Shown here one piece after another: positions 33,716 to 45,400 of a DNA stretch of 64,000 nucleotides (within the stretch, counting starts at the first letter, position 1; each line of letters begins with the position of its first letter). The DNA is from Hybos culiciformis (lineage: Eukaryota; Arthropoda; Insecta; Diptera; Hybotidae), in the NCBI GenBank assembly GCA_964007475.1, contig OZ023273.1, forward strand, positions 68,466,445 through 68,530,444, in the 5' to 3' direction. The notes beneath the pieces were generated by a model. That model saw only the letters and a list, made by a program, of their open reading frames with translations. It had not been told where the DNA came from and made no database searches. A program made the translations under genes and the position numbers.

Positions 33716-33783
33716 CGCCCTGTGCCAGTGCACATCATGCACATATAGCAGGACCGGCCCTGCATATATAATTTCATAAGTAC

Positions 33784-34108
33784 CGAATGGTTAAGGCCAA
33801 TCTATCTCGTTCTGAAATTGGTGTTCTTATATAATTTTGTTTTTTTATCGATGGACCAACAATTGCTAGCAGGTCTTCAAACTGGCTAGGAGACATTCGC
33901 ATATAATTTCTAAATAGGATATGGTCTTCTGATTGGAGATGTCTTATCAAAGTCCCTCCGGCTCCAAAAATTTCTCTTTTTAGGAACAACTTTCTTGACC
34001 ACATTTTTTTTTTCTATTATTATTAATATTTTCGTATTCCGAATCCGATTCTGAATCTAAAAGAAAATATAAGCTCGTTAGCTCATTAAAATTTAGAGTT
34101 GTAGCCAT
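33784..34108 (-). pseudogene. PIF/Harbinger transposase, first exon
   Basis: The minus-strand ATG at 34108 begins an acidic Ser/Asp-rich leader. A run of 10 A's (34004-34013) is one base short of keeping frame with the next part. That part encodes FRNYMRMSPSQFEDLL, then GPSIKK and ISERDRLALTIR, the conserved N-terminal helical domain of PIF/Harbinger transposases. A GTACTT donor after 33784 starts the intron that holds the 20.5-kb nested insertion. The missing base could be a real frameshift or a homopolymer assembly error. Confidence 0.8.
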
Positions 34109-34690
34109 TTATGTTAAATTTGATTTTAAGGTAAATTTTTTTTTTTTTTCAAAAATTCAATACCGTTTTCAAATTCAAAACAATATTTATCAAACCATAA
34201 AATTTTGTTTGTTTTCATTTTGCTATAAATTCATTTCACATTTTTTGACGTAAAAATTTTGCTGGCTCTACAGCAAATTTTTTTTGCTCGAATAAAGCTT
34301 AATAGTTTCAAAATTTATATTTTATTTCAGTGAAAACAAAAAAATTGTTTCTTTAATCAATTTGACTTTTATTAATTTTGAACTTAAACTCACTCTAGAA
34401 AGTTTTTGATGTAAAATTACCACGATTATCGATGGTAATAAATTGCCATCGATAATCGTGGTAAATTTAATCTGCATGTGTAACACAAAATATTTACGCA
34501 TTTTGGTGTAACGTAAAATTACTCTAGAACAGAATAATTTTACATCAAAGTTTACGCGAAATTAACGCAAAATTACTTCCAATAGAGAAAATTTAAACAT
34601 AAAGTCGTAATATTAAACAAAAAATTACGCCAACCAAAAGGTTGTAATTTAAATTTACACCAAAAAGACGTAAAAAAATTTTAAATTTTA

Positions 34691-34771
34691 ATACCGTGGC
34701 TGAGCGGTAGCGTTGGGGGATTACAATGCTAAGGACGCAGGTTCGAATCCCAAAAGGGCATAAGAAAAATG
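34691..34771 (+). repeat. tRNA-like SINE unit, plus strand
   Basis: Box A-like TGGCTGAGCGGTAGCG and box B GGTTCGAATCC are spaced as in a tRNA. The 3' side (AAAAGGGCAT) no longer pairs well with the 5' ATACCGT, so it is a degenerate copy. A poly-T-rich spacer (34780-34940) separates it from its inverted partner. Confidence 0.65.
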
Positions 34772-34942
34772 AAATAAAATTTTTTTTGGATTTTTTTTTT
34801 TATTTTCTTCTTTTATTGAATTTTTTTTTTTTGGAATTTTTTTTTGAATTTTTTTTTTTTTTCAATTTTTTTTTTGAATTTTTTTTTTTGAATTTTTTTA
34901 TTATTATTTTTCTTTTTAATTTCTTCTTATTGAATTTTTCTT

Positions 34943-35016
34943 ATGCCGTCTCTTCGGGATTCGAACCTGCGTCCTTAGCATTGCAATCAGCCAACACTAC
35001 CACTAGACCACGGTAT
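34943..35016 (-). repeat. tRNA-like SINE unit, minus strand
   Basis: On the minus strand it reads ATACCGTGGTCTAGTGGTAG and continues through AATGCTAAGGACGC and GGTTCGAATCC to ACGGCAT. The 5' ATACCGT and 3' ACGGCAT can form a 7-bp acceptor-like stem with one mismatch. The T arm does not fold convincingly, so I call it a SINE head, not a working tRNA. It is inverted relative to 34691-34771. Confidence 0.65.
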
Positions 35017-35104
35017 TGAAATTTAAAAACCATATAAAATAGAAAATATAAATTTGGTATACACATTTTCTGTGTGGTGTGTTGGCGATTTCTAATGTGC
35101 TTAC

Positions 35105-35590
35105 AACTTACAACTCTGATGTACTTTTTTAAATCCCAGAGTTTAAATTTACACCTGGAGTGAACACATTAAACCACAGAGTTTAAGTTTACACTGGAGG
35201 GTCTATACATTAAACCATAAAATGTAAGTTTACAGCATAGAGTACAACAGTATTAAACTACACAGTTTAAGTTTACACTAGAGAGTTTACATTATTCAAC
35301 CACAGGTGTAAATTTAGACTAAGAGTGTACAACGTTAAGCAACAAAGCGTATGCTTACAAAACGGCTTGTATATTTTTAAACCATATAATGTAAATTTAT
35401 ATCAGAGAACATATTATTACGCCACAGGATGTAAGTTAACAAGGGAGTTCAGATAATTAAACCAAGGAGTGTAAGCTTACACCAAGGAGCTTATATTTTT
35501 AAGTCAAAAATTTTAAGTTTAAACCAAGCAGCAAGTGTAAATTTATACAAAAAGAGTAAATTTTTAAACAACGACGAATAAATTTACCCT
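35105..35590 (+). repeat. Degenerate minisatellite, about 45-bp unit
   Basis: About ten diverged units of the type ACATTAAACCACAGAGT, TTAAGTTTACAC, GGAGAGT. Unit spacing is near 45 bp. Together with the tRNA-like pair it fills the loop of the long foldback. No gene is seen from 35887 to 36960, only AT-rich DNA. Confidence 0.75.
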
Positions 35591-36961
35591 TATTTTTAAT
35601 GTAAAAAATACACAACTTGTACAATTTTACTATTTTTTGTGATTTTTATTTTTTTTACGCCTTTATCAGTTGAATCGTTATTTAAGATTATTACATCAAA
35701 AAATAAACCGAAGTTTTAATTCAATGAATTTCAATCAGATCTAAATTTTCAAATTGTGAAACACAAATAGATGCAAAAATAGAATCCATCTTTAGTTTAA
35801 GTTCAAAATTAATAAAAGTCAAATTAATTAAAGAAACTATTTTTTTTGTTTTCACTGAAATAAAATATAAATTTTGAAAGTATTAGTTAAAAATTTTTCA
35901 GTGTTTGCATCTAAATTTTTTATTTACTAATTTAAATTTTATAATTTTTCTAGATTTTTTTTTGTGGAAATGTAATTTAATTTTTTTTCCTTATCTCAAA
36001 CTTTGATTGGGAACTTATATTAATGTTATTTAAAATTTAAAGTTTTTAGTAAAAAAAAAAATTATTGTGTTTTTTTTTTTTCAATTTCAATTTGACTTTA
36101 ATTTTGAAATAAAGATAGAAGAATTCACACTCGAGTTCACATTTTTAATTTAAAATACCCATGAGTGTACATTTTTAAGTAAAGTGAAATAATTAAAGTA
36201 TTTATTAAAAAATTTCTAAGATTTTTGTTCTTTAATTTTTTTTTAATTTAGTATTTTATCTAGATTCGGTTTAAGAAATATTTATTGATATTAAAAATAA
36301 TTCTCGAAGTTTTTAGGTTAAAACTTTTCATGTTTCACTTAATTTCAATTTCGGTTTTTTTTAAGGAAATTCTAACTTTAATATGCCTTGAAACCTATGG
36401 GCATTTTTCTAGAACACTTTAATAGAATTTCGATTTTTATTTTATCGCATATTTTAATTATAAAATTCAAGAAAATGGTTTCAATCATGTAAAATTATTA
36501 TTGATATTAGAAATAATTAACAGAAGTAAATTTTGTTGAAATATCTAGTTGCAATGAATTCTATATCTATCAAGAACAATTTATCAAATTTTCATATGTC
36601 AAGTGCCTAATGAAACAGTAAAGGAAAATAATATTATCACACTTAAATTTTTTTTTATTTATAAAAATTTTAATTTTTTTTTATTGAAGGTATTGATAAT
36701 ATACTTAAGTATGGATTTTTTTCGTAATATAAGAAATGTTCTGTATTTAAAAATCTGTAAATTCAATTTAATTAAAATATAGAAGTTTTGTATAAAACAT
36801 TTTATTTTTCGAAATAACAATTTAACATAAAAACACAATTATTCTAACAAAATGGATGGAATTAAATAAAAATTTCTTATAAATAAAAAAAAGGCATTGG
36901 TCCTTAAAAAATCAAATTCAAAATAACGAAGTTACAAAAATTAATAACTAAGAAAAAAAAA

Positions 36962-39828
36962 CTAACGAAGTGTTTGAACTTTCTTACCGGATAATTGGTT
37001 TTCTTTCACAGATTTAGCATTTTTATTCCTTGCATAAATGTCAGTTCGGTCTCTACAAAAATTTTTGAGGATAACATTGCATAATGGTGACCAGAGATAA
37101 CGTAAAAGATCCAAAGAAGACTTTCCGCACTCACACTTGTCAGTGAAATTTACACAAGTCATTTCTCTTTGGATGCTTTTAAGTGCCAGTTCACTCAATA
37201 TAACAATCTTATCAGACGACTGAAAAAATTTATTTTTGACCAAGGGAATTGAAATAATTTTTTGGAAAACCGCACATAGATGGTAAAACAGGCGGATAAC
37301 GATTTCTGTGGGCAAAATTAGCCCACCTCTTTGTAAAAAATCAAAGTAACGTTGGCTTTTTTGTAATCCTTTCGATTCGACGAAAAAATCTTTACAAATT
37401 TTGCAGCTAATTTTTTGCCTTAATTTATTGGCAGCATAGCCACATGCCAAGCATTATCTTCATCTATTTTACCATCTATGAGATATTCAGATTCAAAAAT
37501 AAAATTATATTCATCTAAACTGGATTTTGGCTCTTCAAGAAGTTCTAAACAAAAATTAATTTTTTCAATATTATTTTTCATTACTTTTCTGATTCTCATT
37601 GCAACTTCCGATTCAAAAATATTTATCAATGAAATGTTGTAATTGCAACCTGACATACGGCGATATTTCCCAAATTTTTTTTCCAAATTATCGCTTTGAA
37701 ATTTTCCCAATAAAATATATTTGATGTCATTTTTGAATTCTGCAAAGCAATAATCAACTAATTGAATTATTGCTCTGGTACTATCAAAGAGTGCTGAAAA
37801 AGTAGGTTTTAATAACAGATCTGTTGTTCCTTTCTTGCTTTTTTCTTCCCATTGTTCTAACCACTTTAAGAATTTTTTCAAAAAAATAATAGGCAAGTCA
37901 TCAACATTGTAAATGGCTTCACAGAGCGGCAGTCTTTTTCTTTGACCCTTAAAATTACTTTTTGTGTTCAAAGTATTCCACCAATTCCTGATTATTGCAA
38001 GAAAATCAGCGGTTTGAGGATCTCTTGTACTGAGAGCAGCAATCGTGCTTTCGTGAAAAACATTATCTACGTATTTAACGTTTTGTTTTTCCAACGAAAC
38101 TCTGTTTTACAACGAAACTCTGTTTAATTTAAAAGCAGATTTATTAGGAAGGTTTAATTGTTCATTATAAAGTACTCTTAAATTTTGAAAAACAGCACAT
38201 TTTAATTGTGAATGATTTTCGAAATCGGGATATTTTAAATCATTTATCTTCATCCAACTGTTTCTTATATTTTTGAATAAATGCACGGGATCAGATATTA
38301 AAAAAAATTTTTTTGTCGAATGACAGGGATTTTTCATGAAAACGTAATATTTATTATTTCTAAACATATTAAAAACTTTTCTATAAGTTGTGTAATTGTC
38401 TGTGGAAATAGCTATAACTTCAAACCCTAATTTGTCAACCATTTTTAGAACTTCTTCGGTATAATTTTTTAATTCTTGAGCCCAACAATTTTTAACTGGT
38501 ATGAGTTTAACAATTTCCTTAAATTTCCCAAAAGCTGAACTAATCATGAACGATTGAACTGTCCTAGCCATTTCATCTGCACTATTTTCAGCGAAACCGT
38601 AAACCTTACCATTTTTTAAATTTAGTCCGGGTTTTATATAAACTTCATCTATTATTAAAATTACTTTTTTTTCGAGTGATGTTAAATTTAGTGAAATATT
38701 AGAAAGAAAATTAGTATTTGAGGAATCAGTATTCGGTGAGATATGATATGAGCCTTGAATCTTACGAAGATGACTGGAATGAAGCAGGATTACAAAATCG
38801 CGTAATTGACTATAAGCAGATGATGAAAGAGTCCAAATTAAAAAACTACTTGTAATAGTATTCGTAGTGTATTTGTTACGTACATTCATCATAAGCTGAA
38901 CTTGATTATTGACAAACTGCAATTCATTGTAATATTTAAATGAATCGTCCCAACTATTTTTTGCTTCCTGTAGATAACATAAAGCTTTGTTCAAAAAATA
39001 AAGAGGACTTTCCTCTTCCAGTTGTTTTGAATCCTGATTTTTGAGCCAACTTAATAAATTTATGACCTGTGACCATAATGCCAGTTTCATTGTTTGACAA
39101 GGAAATAAAAATTTTAAATTTTCATAAGAAATTTTTCGGTCATGTACAAAAACATGAACTGAAAGATCTTTATCTATTACTAAACAAAATTTGATTCTTA
39201 AACCTAAATCACAATCGTTTTCAATCTGCTATATTTTGAAACTATTAGAATTTTGCATACATTGAAAATCAATGAAGCTGATTTTTATTTTAACTTTCTC
39301 GAGAAATTTTGAATATGGTCCAATCACGTCATCATTTTCAAAGAACATATTCATATTTTTTATATAGTTTTCATGTTCAGTGCGACGAAGTTCTGGATCG
39401 CGTCTGAGAGCAGTAGAATCTGATCGTTGGCTAATAGTTGGAAATACACCTTCATTTAGTTTAACCCGCTTCGGGAACGGCAAATCAGCATCAGGAGGAT
39501 AATTTTGAATTTCCGAAGGATGGAAGTGCTTAGCACAAACAGCAGTGTAATTTCCTTTTAAATTCAAATCAGGACGTTTTATAAATGCAAGCCATTTATT
39601 TCGCAATTCGTCATTTTTTGGAATACTGAAAGTTGGAACAGTCTCAATACTTTCTTTCACAAACTGGGCAGAATTACTGTTACAACCTTCTACACAGCAA
39701 ATCCTTTCGCTTACTCTTTTTTGCGCTATAATAAAATAAATATTAAAAAGTTGAAACAAAAAAGTTTTTGATTTTATTTTTTTAAAATAGGGCGAAAATC
39801 CCATGACAGAAATAAATAAATAATTCAA
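36962..39828 (-). pseudogene. THAP/P-element-like transposase (broken)
   Basis: Reading leftward. A THAP zinc finger lies within 39229-39720: C-x4-C (CCVEGC), a conserved W (RNKWLAF), then C-x2-H (CAKHF). An acceptor TATAG near 39728 suggests an intron before it. The same frame continues through a single TAG (39229-39231) into the RNase H-like core at 38107-39090: IIDEVYIK, AISTDN and DPVHLFKNIRNSW, typical of P-element/THAP9 transposases. A TAA (38107-38109) then interrupts, again with the same frame continuing to 37420 (LGKFQSDNLEKKFG, SGCNYNISLINIFESE). A one-base loss near 37440 shifts into the frame 36962-37450, with GYAANKLRQKISCKIC. So there are two stops and one frameshift in an otherwise full-length protein. 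A TIR-like CAGTGACGGACAAAATTTG (inverted) lies near 39880-39905, but I found no left partner. Confidence 0.88.
38092..38127 (-). repeat. 18-bp in-frame tandem duplication carrying a stop codon
   Basis: On the minus strand AACAGAGTTTCGTTGTAA is followed at once by AACAGAGTTTCGTTGGAA. The first copy ends in TAA, the second in GAA. The frame is kept on both sides, so the stop depends on one base of the duplicated codon. Confidence 0.9.
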
Positions 39829-39986
39829 ATAATAATAATAATAATTTAAAAACTAAAAGTACCTTGAATTTTAGTTCCGCCTGTTCAAATTTTGTCCGTC
39901 ACTGTAAAAAAAAAAAAAAATTGTGTAGGAGTATCTTTGTAAAAACTTTTTTTTATCCTTCTAGGTTGTTTTTTTTTTAAATCCAT

Positions 39987-41878
39987 TGTTCCGGTTTATG
40001 CTATTAAAAATCAAAAAGATTGAAATCCCTAAATTTCGAATTCAGCTGTTTTGTTTTTACCACAATTACTTCAGTATATGTTATTTTGCAAATGTATTTC
40101 GTTTATCTTCAACCATCACCAACACTAAGATTTATCAGCCGTGTAGTTGAAATGTAAACAAAACTTTTCGTAGGGATAATAAATAAAAAATTCCCACTAG
40201 TTTTCAAATTTTTGTTCGCTTTGTTGGTCGGCAGTAATTTTTTTTGCCATTTTTAGTTTAGTTTTTTAAATTTAAAAAAAATTTAAATGGAATAATATTG
40301 AAGATAAATTAATAAAAAATCAATATTTTATTAGTTTAGTAAAAAAAATAATTTTTAACATCCAAAATAAAATAAAAATCCTTCATTGGACAATTTTTTT
40401 TTCTTAACTACAGGTGGATTTTCACTCGTTTTTTTTTTTTGTTATAAAAATCAAATGAAAATATTTGTATAAAATTAAATAAGATTTAAATTTATTTTCA
40501 AAAATAATTAATAAATAAAAAAATTTAATATCAAATAATAATACGAAAAAAACTTTTTTGTGGGTAGGTAGAAGGTAGATGCATACCTATATAAGTAGAT
40601 GGGTACCTACCCAGGTAGATGAACGTAAGTGCAGTTGACGTACACAAGACCGATTTGGACGAAACTTGGTGAGAAAGTAAAACCGCCTAGATTTATATCC
40701 CAGAAAGTTTCTACCAATAAGCTCTCGTTTCAGAGAAATGCATCCGCAAAGTTTTCAAATGCTAGGTAGGTATCTACTTGTATTGTAGTAACCAAATTCT
40801 TCGTTTTTCATAATATGTAGTTTTTTTAAATAAAAATTTGTTGTTCTGAATGGAAGACGACAGCCGCCTCTTCCAACCCCCTTAAGAAACTTTAGTTTCC
40901 CGATTCGGATATCGTTATTGAAAATTTTTAATGTGCCTGACGTAGTATGTATACATGTCCCTGATATATAAAAACTTTGGAGGGTCATTTCTCTGAAATG
41001 GGAGCATGTCGGTAAAACATGTCTTGGATTTGAATGTTTGGTTACTGCCTCTACTCTTTCAACAAGTTTCAGAGAAATCGGGATTGTGTGTAAGCTGAAC
41101 TTTATCCAAAACGTCTAATAAGAGCTAGGTACGACACGAGTTATGTTTTTACTTTATAGAAACTTTAATTAAATTAATTTGAATTTTTTTAAAATTCATT
41201 TAAAATTAAAGATAAATTATTTATATTTGGTATACCTAGAGCCTAGAAATTATAACAAAAAAAAATTCAATTTACTTTACCAATTACCAGGATGAAAAAA
41301 AATTTATGGATTGAATTTGCTCGATTTATGGAAACTTTCATTTAAACAAATACGGTTTTTTTTCTTAAAAATTAATATTAATCCTGTAATAAATCACATT
41401 TAATAATTAAATTATATTTTTTTGCTTTTATTCGCATTTTACAGATTAATCTTTAGTTTTTGTGTAGGAAATCTCATAGGGTTTCATACATTTGTTATGA
41501 TTTTTATGCCTACGAGATGCTGTCTATGTATTGTTTTTTTTTTTAATAGGGGGCTTTTAATTTATGTTGGTATTGCTTCAACACAATTAATCTCAACATA
41601 CTCAACAACTTGTAATTTTTCTATTTTCGAAAACATTTACACACACATATGTATATATTAGTTTTTATTGTATTCTACTCAACTTTTTCTAAATAAATTA
41701 TTATTATTCAAATCGTTGAGCGAACAAATGCTTTTTTTGTTGACCTAACCTAAAAAGAATAAATTAGGAAATTTCAACCCAAGCCAGCCTGGACGAATAT
41801 TGGGAAAACCACACAATCCACGCCAGACTGAACCATCCGGTGCCATATTATACAGTCCACATCATCCGGATCCAAACA
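39987..41878 (+). repeat. 5' LTR of the BEL/Pao element, enlarged by an insertion
   Basis: 39987-40113 and 41583-41878 match the 3' LTR (47709-48131). The extra 1469 bp between them is described separately. Confidence 0.93.
40114..41582. mobile_element. Unclassified 1.47-kb insertion in the BEL 5' LTR
   Basis: Absent from the 3' LTR. CTTCAAC occurs on both sides (40107-40113 and 41576-41582), a likely 7-bp target duplication. The ends read CATCACCAACACTAAGATTT and, inverted, CAATACCAACATAAATT, so they are imperfectly inverted. Inside are GTAGATG/TACCTA repeats (about 40563-40625) and a segment (about 40980-41110, TTGGATTTGAATGTTTGG) related to 59440-59590. No gene. Confidence 0.75.
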
Positions 41879-42456
41879 TTGGTCCAATCGAGCCGGAGTT
41901 AATCCAGTTAATATTAATTGTAGATTGTAGTTATCATCCAACTAATTAATATTGTGAATCCAGTTAATCCAGTTAATTAATTTGCAGTTAATCTAGTTAA
42001 TTAATTGGCTAATTAATTTGGTGCATCCAGTTAATTTTGTAATTAGCATCCAGCTAATTAATTTCAGGTTTTTTAGATCCACGTGCTGTAATTAGTATTT
42101 TAACTAATTAATTGAATTTGATCCAATTGAAATTGTTGAACAGCTAGCTAAGGGATCAAGATTGCTTTAGTTAAATAATTAATTATTGCAATTAGCTAGT
42201 TAGTTAATCCAGATTGCAATAGATCATCATTGTCCAAATTGCATTGTAATAAATTATCGTCATCCATCATCGTTATTATACCCAGTCAACACTATTATTA
42301 AAAAATTTATTTGTGAATAATTGAAGATAGGTTGTATTGGGTGGAGATAAACGAAAGTTAAGTAATTTCAAATCAAAAAAAAAAAAATAATTTATAGTAG
42401 ATATTCAGTCGGGTTCATAAGTACGATTAAAAACAGTTTCTTTTGGAATTTTAATT
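41879..42456 (+). promoter_or_regulatory. BEL/Pao leader with primer-binding site
   Basis: TGGTCCAATCGAGCCGG begins at 41881, two bases after the LTR, and could pair with a tRNA 3' end. The rest (41895-42240) is a degenerate array of CAGTTAAT and TTAATTAA motifs with no frame. Confidence 0.7.
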
Positions 42457-45400
42457 ATGCCTCCAAAAAAAGAGATTATTGTAATTGACAAAGCGTATGT
42501 CATTAAAAAATTACGAACTTTACTAACTAGAATTAAAGTGCTTGAAAGCTATGCAGATAAAGTTGTCGATGCTGATCCCCCGCCAAAATCCCCTGAAACT
42601 CGAATCAATACCATCAAAAATTTGTACGTTGAATATGAGGAGGTGTTAGAAAAAGGTCTCTCATTAGAAGAAGATTTAGATGAAGATAACCAATCCATGA
42701 CTGAATTAATCGAGTCCATTGAAGCCATTTATTCCGAAACCTTAAGTAAGTTATCTGCTCTGCCCTTGTACCAAAATTAGTCGCGAATTCTGATTCCAAT
42801 GAGCACAAACCTCAAACCATAAAGTTACCTGACGTAATTATTCCTGTATTTGATGGTAAACCAACAGAGTGGTCAACGTTTAAAGAAACGTTCACAGCTG
42901 TTATACATATGAACAATAAACTTAGTGATGTAATTAAATTTACTTATCTGTTAGATAAATTAAAGGGTGAGGCCAAAGAAACAATAGGCCACATCTCTTT
43001 ATCGGACATTGGTTACAACAAGGCCTGGAAGGATCTTAACGAAAGATATGACAATAAACGACTACTAATCGAGATCCACATTAATGGAATTTTAAGTTTA
43101 GCTCCTGTTTCCAAAGATAATAGTTCAGAACTGCAAAAATTATTAAATCAATGTAACTCATGTATCTCATCCTTAGAATCACTGGATTTAAAGCTCGACA
43201 GTTTAAGTGAAATGTTTATTATTAGTTCCATTGTTAAAAAAATAGATGCCACGTTGAAAAAAGATTGGGAAGCTGAACTAAATTCCGGCGAATTACCCAC
43301 TTGGGTACAATTACAAAACTTTTTGAGCAAAAAATGTAGAATCTTTGAATCTATTGAACCTGCTAAGAAACCGATCTCAAAACCCAGTACGTCGTTTGGT
43401 AGCAAACATTCTAGCCCAAAACTCAGCCAATCCACATTTGTAGCTTCAGAATCTCCGGTGCCCAATTCTTGTAATGAGTCGAAATCAGTTAGCCAGTGTC
43501 GTGTGTGCCAATTACCATTTCATCCATTTTATTTATGCGCTGAATTTAAAGGTCTGAGTATTCCGGATAGGTTTAAAAAGATTAAGACTCTTAAGTTATG
43601 CTATAATTGTTTTAGTTCCAGACATAACGTCAAAGATTACCCCAAGGGACCCTGTAAAATATGTAACAAAAAACACAACACTCTTTTGCATTTCGATGCT
43701 GCAGTAAAGACACATCCAATTGAAGATATTCCAATTGATAACGCGATTAAGACCACATTAATTTCCCAACAAGTCATACAACGTAAAAGTTTGTTTCCCA
43801 CTGCGTTAATTCTGATCCAGGATGGCACTGGAAAATGGCGACAATGCAGAGCGTTACTGGATTCGGCCAGTGATGCTAATTTTATGTCCAAAGAGTTTTT
43901 CAAAAAATATTTATTTCAAAAAAGTTCCAACAAATCCACAGTTACTAGCTTAAATAATCAGAGAACGGTCTTACAAGACATAATTAATGCAGACATCATG
44001 TCATTTGCTAGGGATTTTAAGCGAAATATCAATTGTTCTGTAATTGAAACCATTGTCGATTTTTTGCCAAACACGAGTCTTGACATTTCAAGATGGCAAT
44101 TGCCATCAAAGGCGAAATTAGCTGATCCAAATTTTAATTTTCCACAAAAAATAGACCTTTTAATAGGCAATGAGCTATTCTTTGAGATTATCAAACCCAA
44201 ACAGCTACAATTAAACCAAAAAACTCCATTATTACAAGAATCAGTATTTGGTTGGTTAATTGTAGGACCATACCAGAATCCAAGCCATATCTCTCTCGTA
44301 AATTCCGTGGACATAAAAAACGAAACCACTACTTTAAATGAAAACTTGACCAAATTTTGGGAAATGGAATCATTTCCAGAAAAACAATTTTTATCGGAGT
44401 CCGAAAAATTATGCGAAGACCATTTTCTTAAATCACATTGTAGAGACAAATCAGGGAGATACGTTGTATCTATTCCTTTGACCAATCAAGTGAACTCACT
44501 AGGAGATTCGAAAGTCCAAGCACTAAATAGATTCTACAGTTTAGAAAAAAGACTTAATTCAGATTTTGTATTAAAAGAACAATATTCCAAATTTATGACC
44601 GAATACATCTCATTGAATCACATGAAAAAGATAAGTGAACCAGTTAGTAGCGACATATCTAACTTTTATTTGCCACACCACGGAGTCTTAAAACCAACTA
44701 GCTCCACGACCAAGCTACGTGTCGTATTTGACGCGTCAGCAAAATCATCCTCAGATATATCTTTAAACGATGTTATGCTTATAGGTCCAAATGTCCAACA
44801 AAATCTTTTTAATATCGTCCTAAGATTTCGTAAATATCCATTAGTAATGACGGCGGACATAATTAAGATGTATCGGCAAATAAAAATTGAGCCCAATCAA
44901 ACTAAGTTTCAACGCAATGTTTGGCGTTTTAGTAATAGTGATCCCATAGAAACATATGACTGTAACCTACGGTACGGCGTCGGCACCTTATTTAGCGACT
45001 CGTGTATTAAAACAACTAGCTGACGATGAAAAAAACAAATATCCTCGTGCGTCGAAAATCTTGCGCAACGACTTTTATGTAGACGACGTGCTCACGGGAG
45101 CAAACTCAATTGAAGAAGCAATTAGTCTTCGAAATGACCTGTTGCAACTGCTCCACAAAGGTGGATTTAGTTTACACAAATGGTGCTCTAATTCTGATGA
45201 ATTACTACAAGATATACCTGTTCACGATAGAGAAACATTACAAAAAATGACATTAGCTCACACGAATCCATAAAAACCTTGGGACTTTTGTGGAAACCAA
45301 AACCAGATCTGTTTTACTTTAATATCCATCATATAGATAATACAACAGTAACAACAAAAAGGTCGATTTTATCAGACATAGCAAAAATGTATGATCCCTT

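Larger units (their letters stand above)
15321..33719 (+). mobile_element. Giant Ty3/gypsy LTR retrotransposon with 5.25-kb LTRs
   Basis: The element spans 15325-33715 (18391 bp) with a 4-bp target duplication cgcc at 15321-15324 and 33716-33719. Its order is 5' LTR, primer-binding site, structured leader, gag, pol (protease, reverse transcriptase, RNase H, integrase), A-rich stretch, 3' LTR. The two LTRs differ, as far as I can see, only by a few homopolymer indels and isolated bases, so the insertion is recent. No envelope frame is present. The LTR begins TGTTA and ends TAACA. Confidence 0.95.
13245..33770. mobile_element. hAT element (non-autonomous) in the Harbinger intron, split by later insertions
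   Basis: The element starts at 13253 with CAGGCCCGGTCCTAGC and ends at 33762, whose inverted end reads CAGGGCCGGTCCTGC. The 8-bp duplication catatata lies at 13245-13252 and 33763-33770. Sub-terminal GCGCCCTGTGCC motifs occur inside both ends. The right end is interrupted by the gypsy element, and the flanking hAT sequence joins cleanly across it at GGCGCC. No transposase frame survives. Confidence 0.9.
34297..35886. repeat. Long foldback element with internal repeats
   Basis: Arms 34297-34391 and 35794-35886 are inverted copies: TTTATTTCAGTGAAAACAAA against TTTGTTTTCACTGAAATAAA, and AATTTTGAACTTAAACT against AGTTTAAGTTCAAAATT. Inside are a hairpin (TTACCACGATTATCGATGG with its inverse, about 34417-34470), a tRNA-like inverted pair and a minisatellite. 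No coding sequence. Confidence 0.75.

Noticed and set aside
34691..34771. Functional tRNA gene
   Set aside because: The acceptor ends do not pair and the anticodon arm is not convincing; the inverted partner supports a SINE.
34726..35019. 97-codon Phe-rich frame
   Set aside because: It reads through poly-T spacers and the SINE pair; low complexity only.
35105..35590. CRISPR-like array
   Set aside because: Units are degenerate throughout, with no constant repeat and unique spacers, and the DNA is animal.
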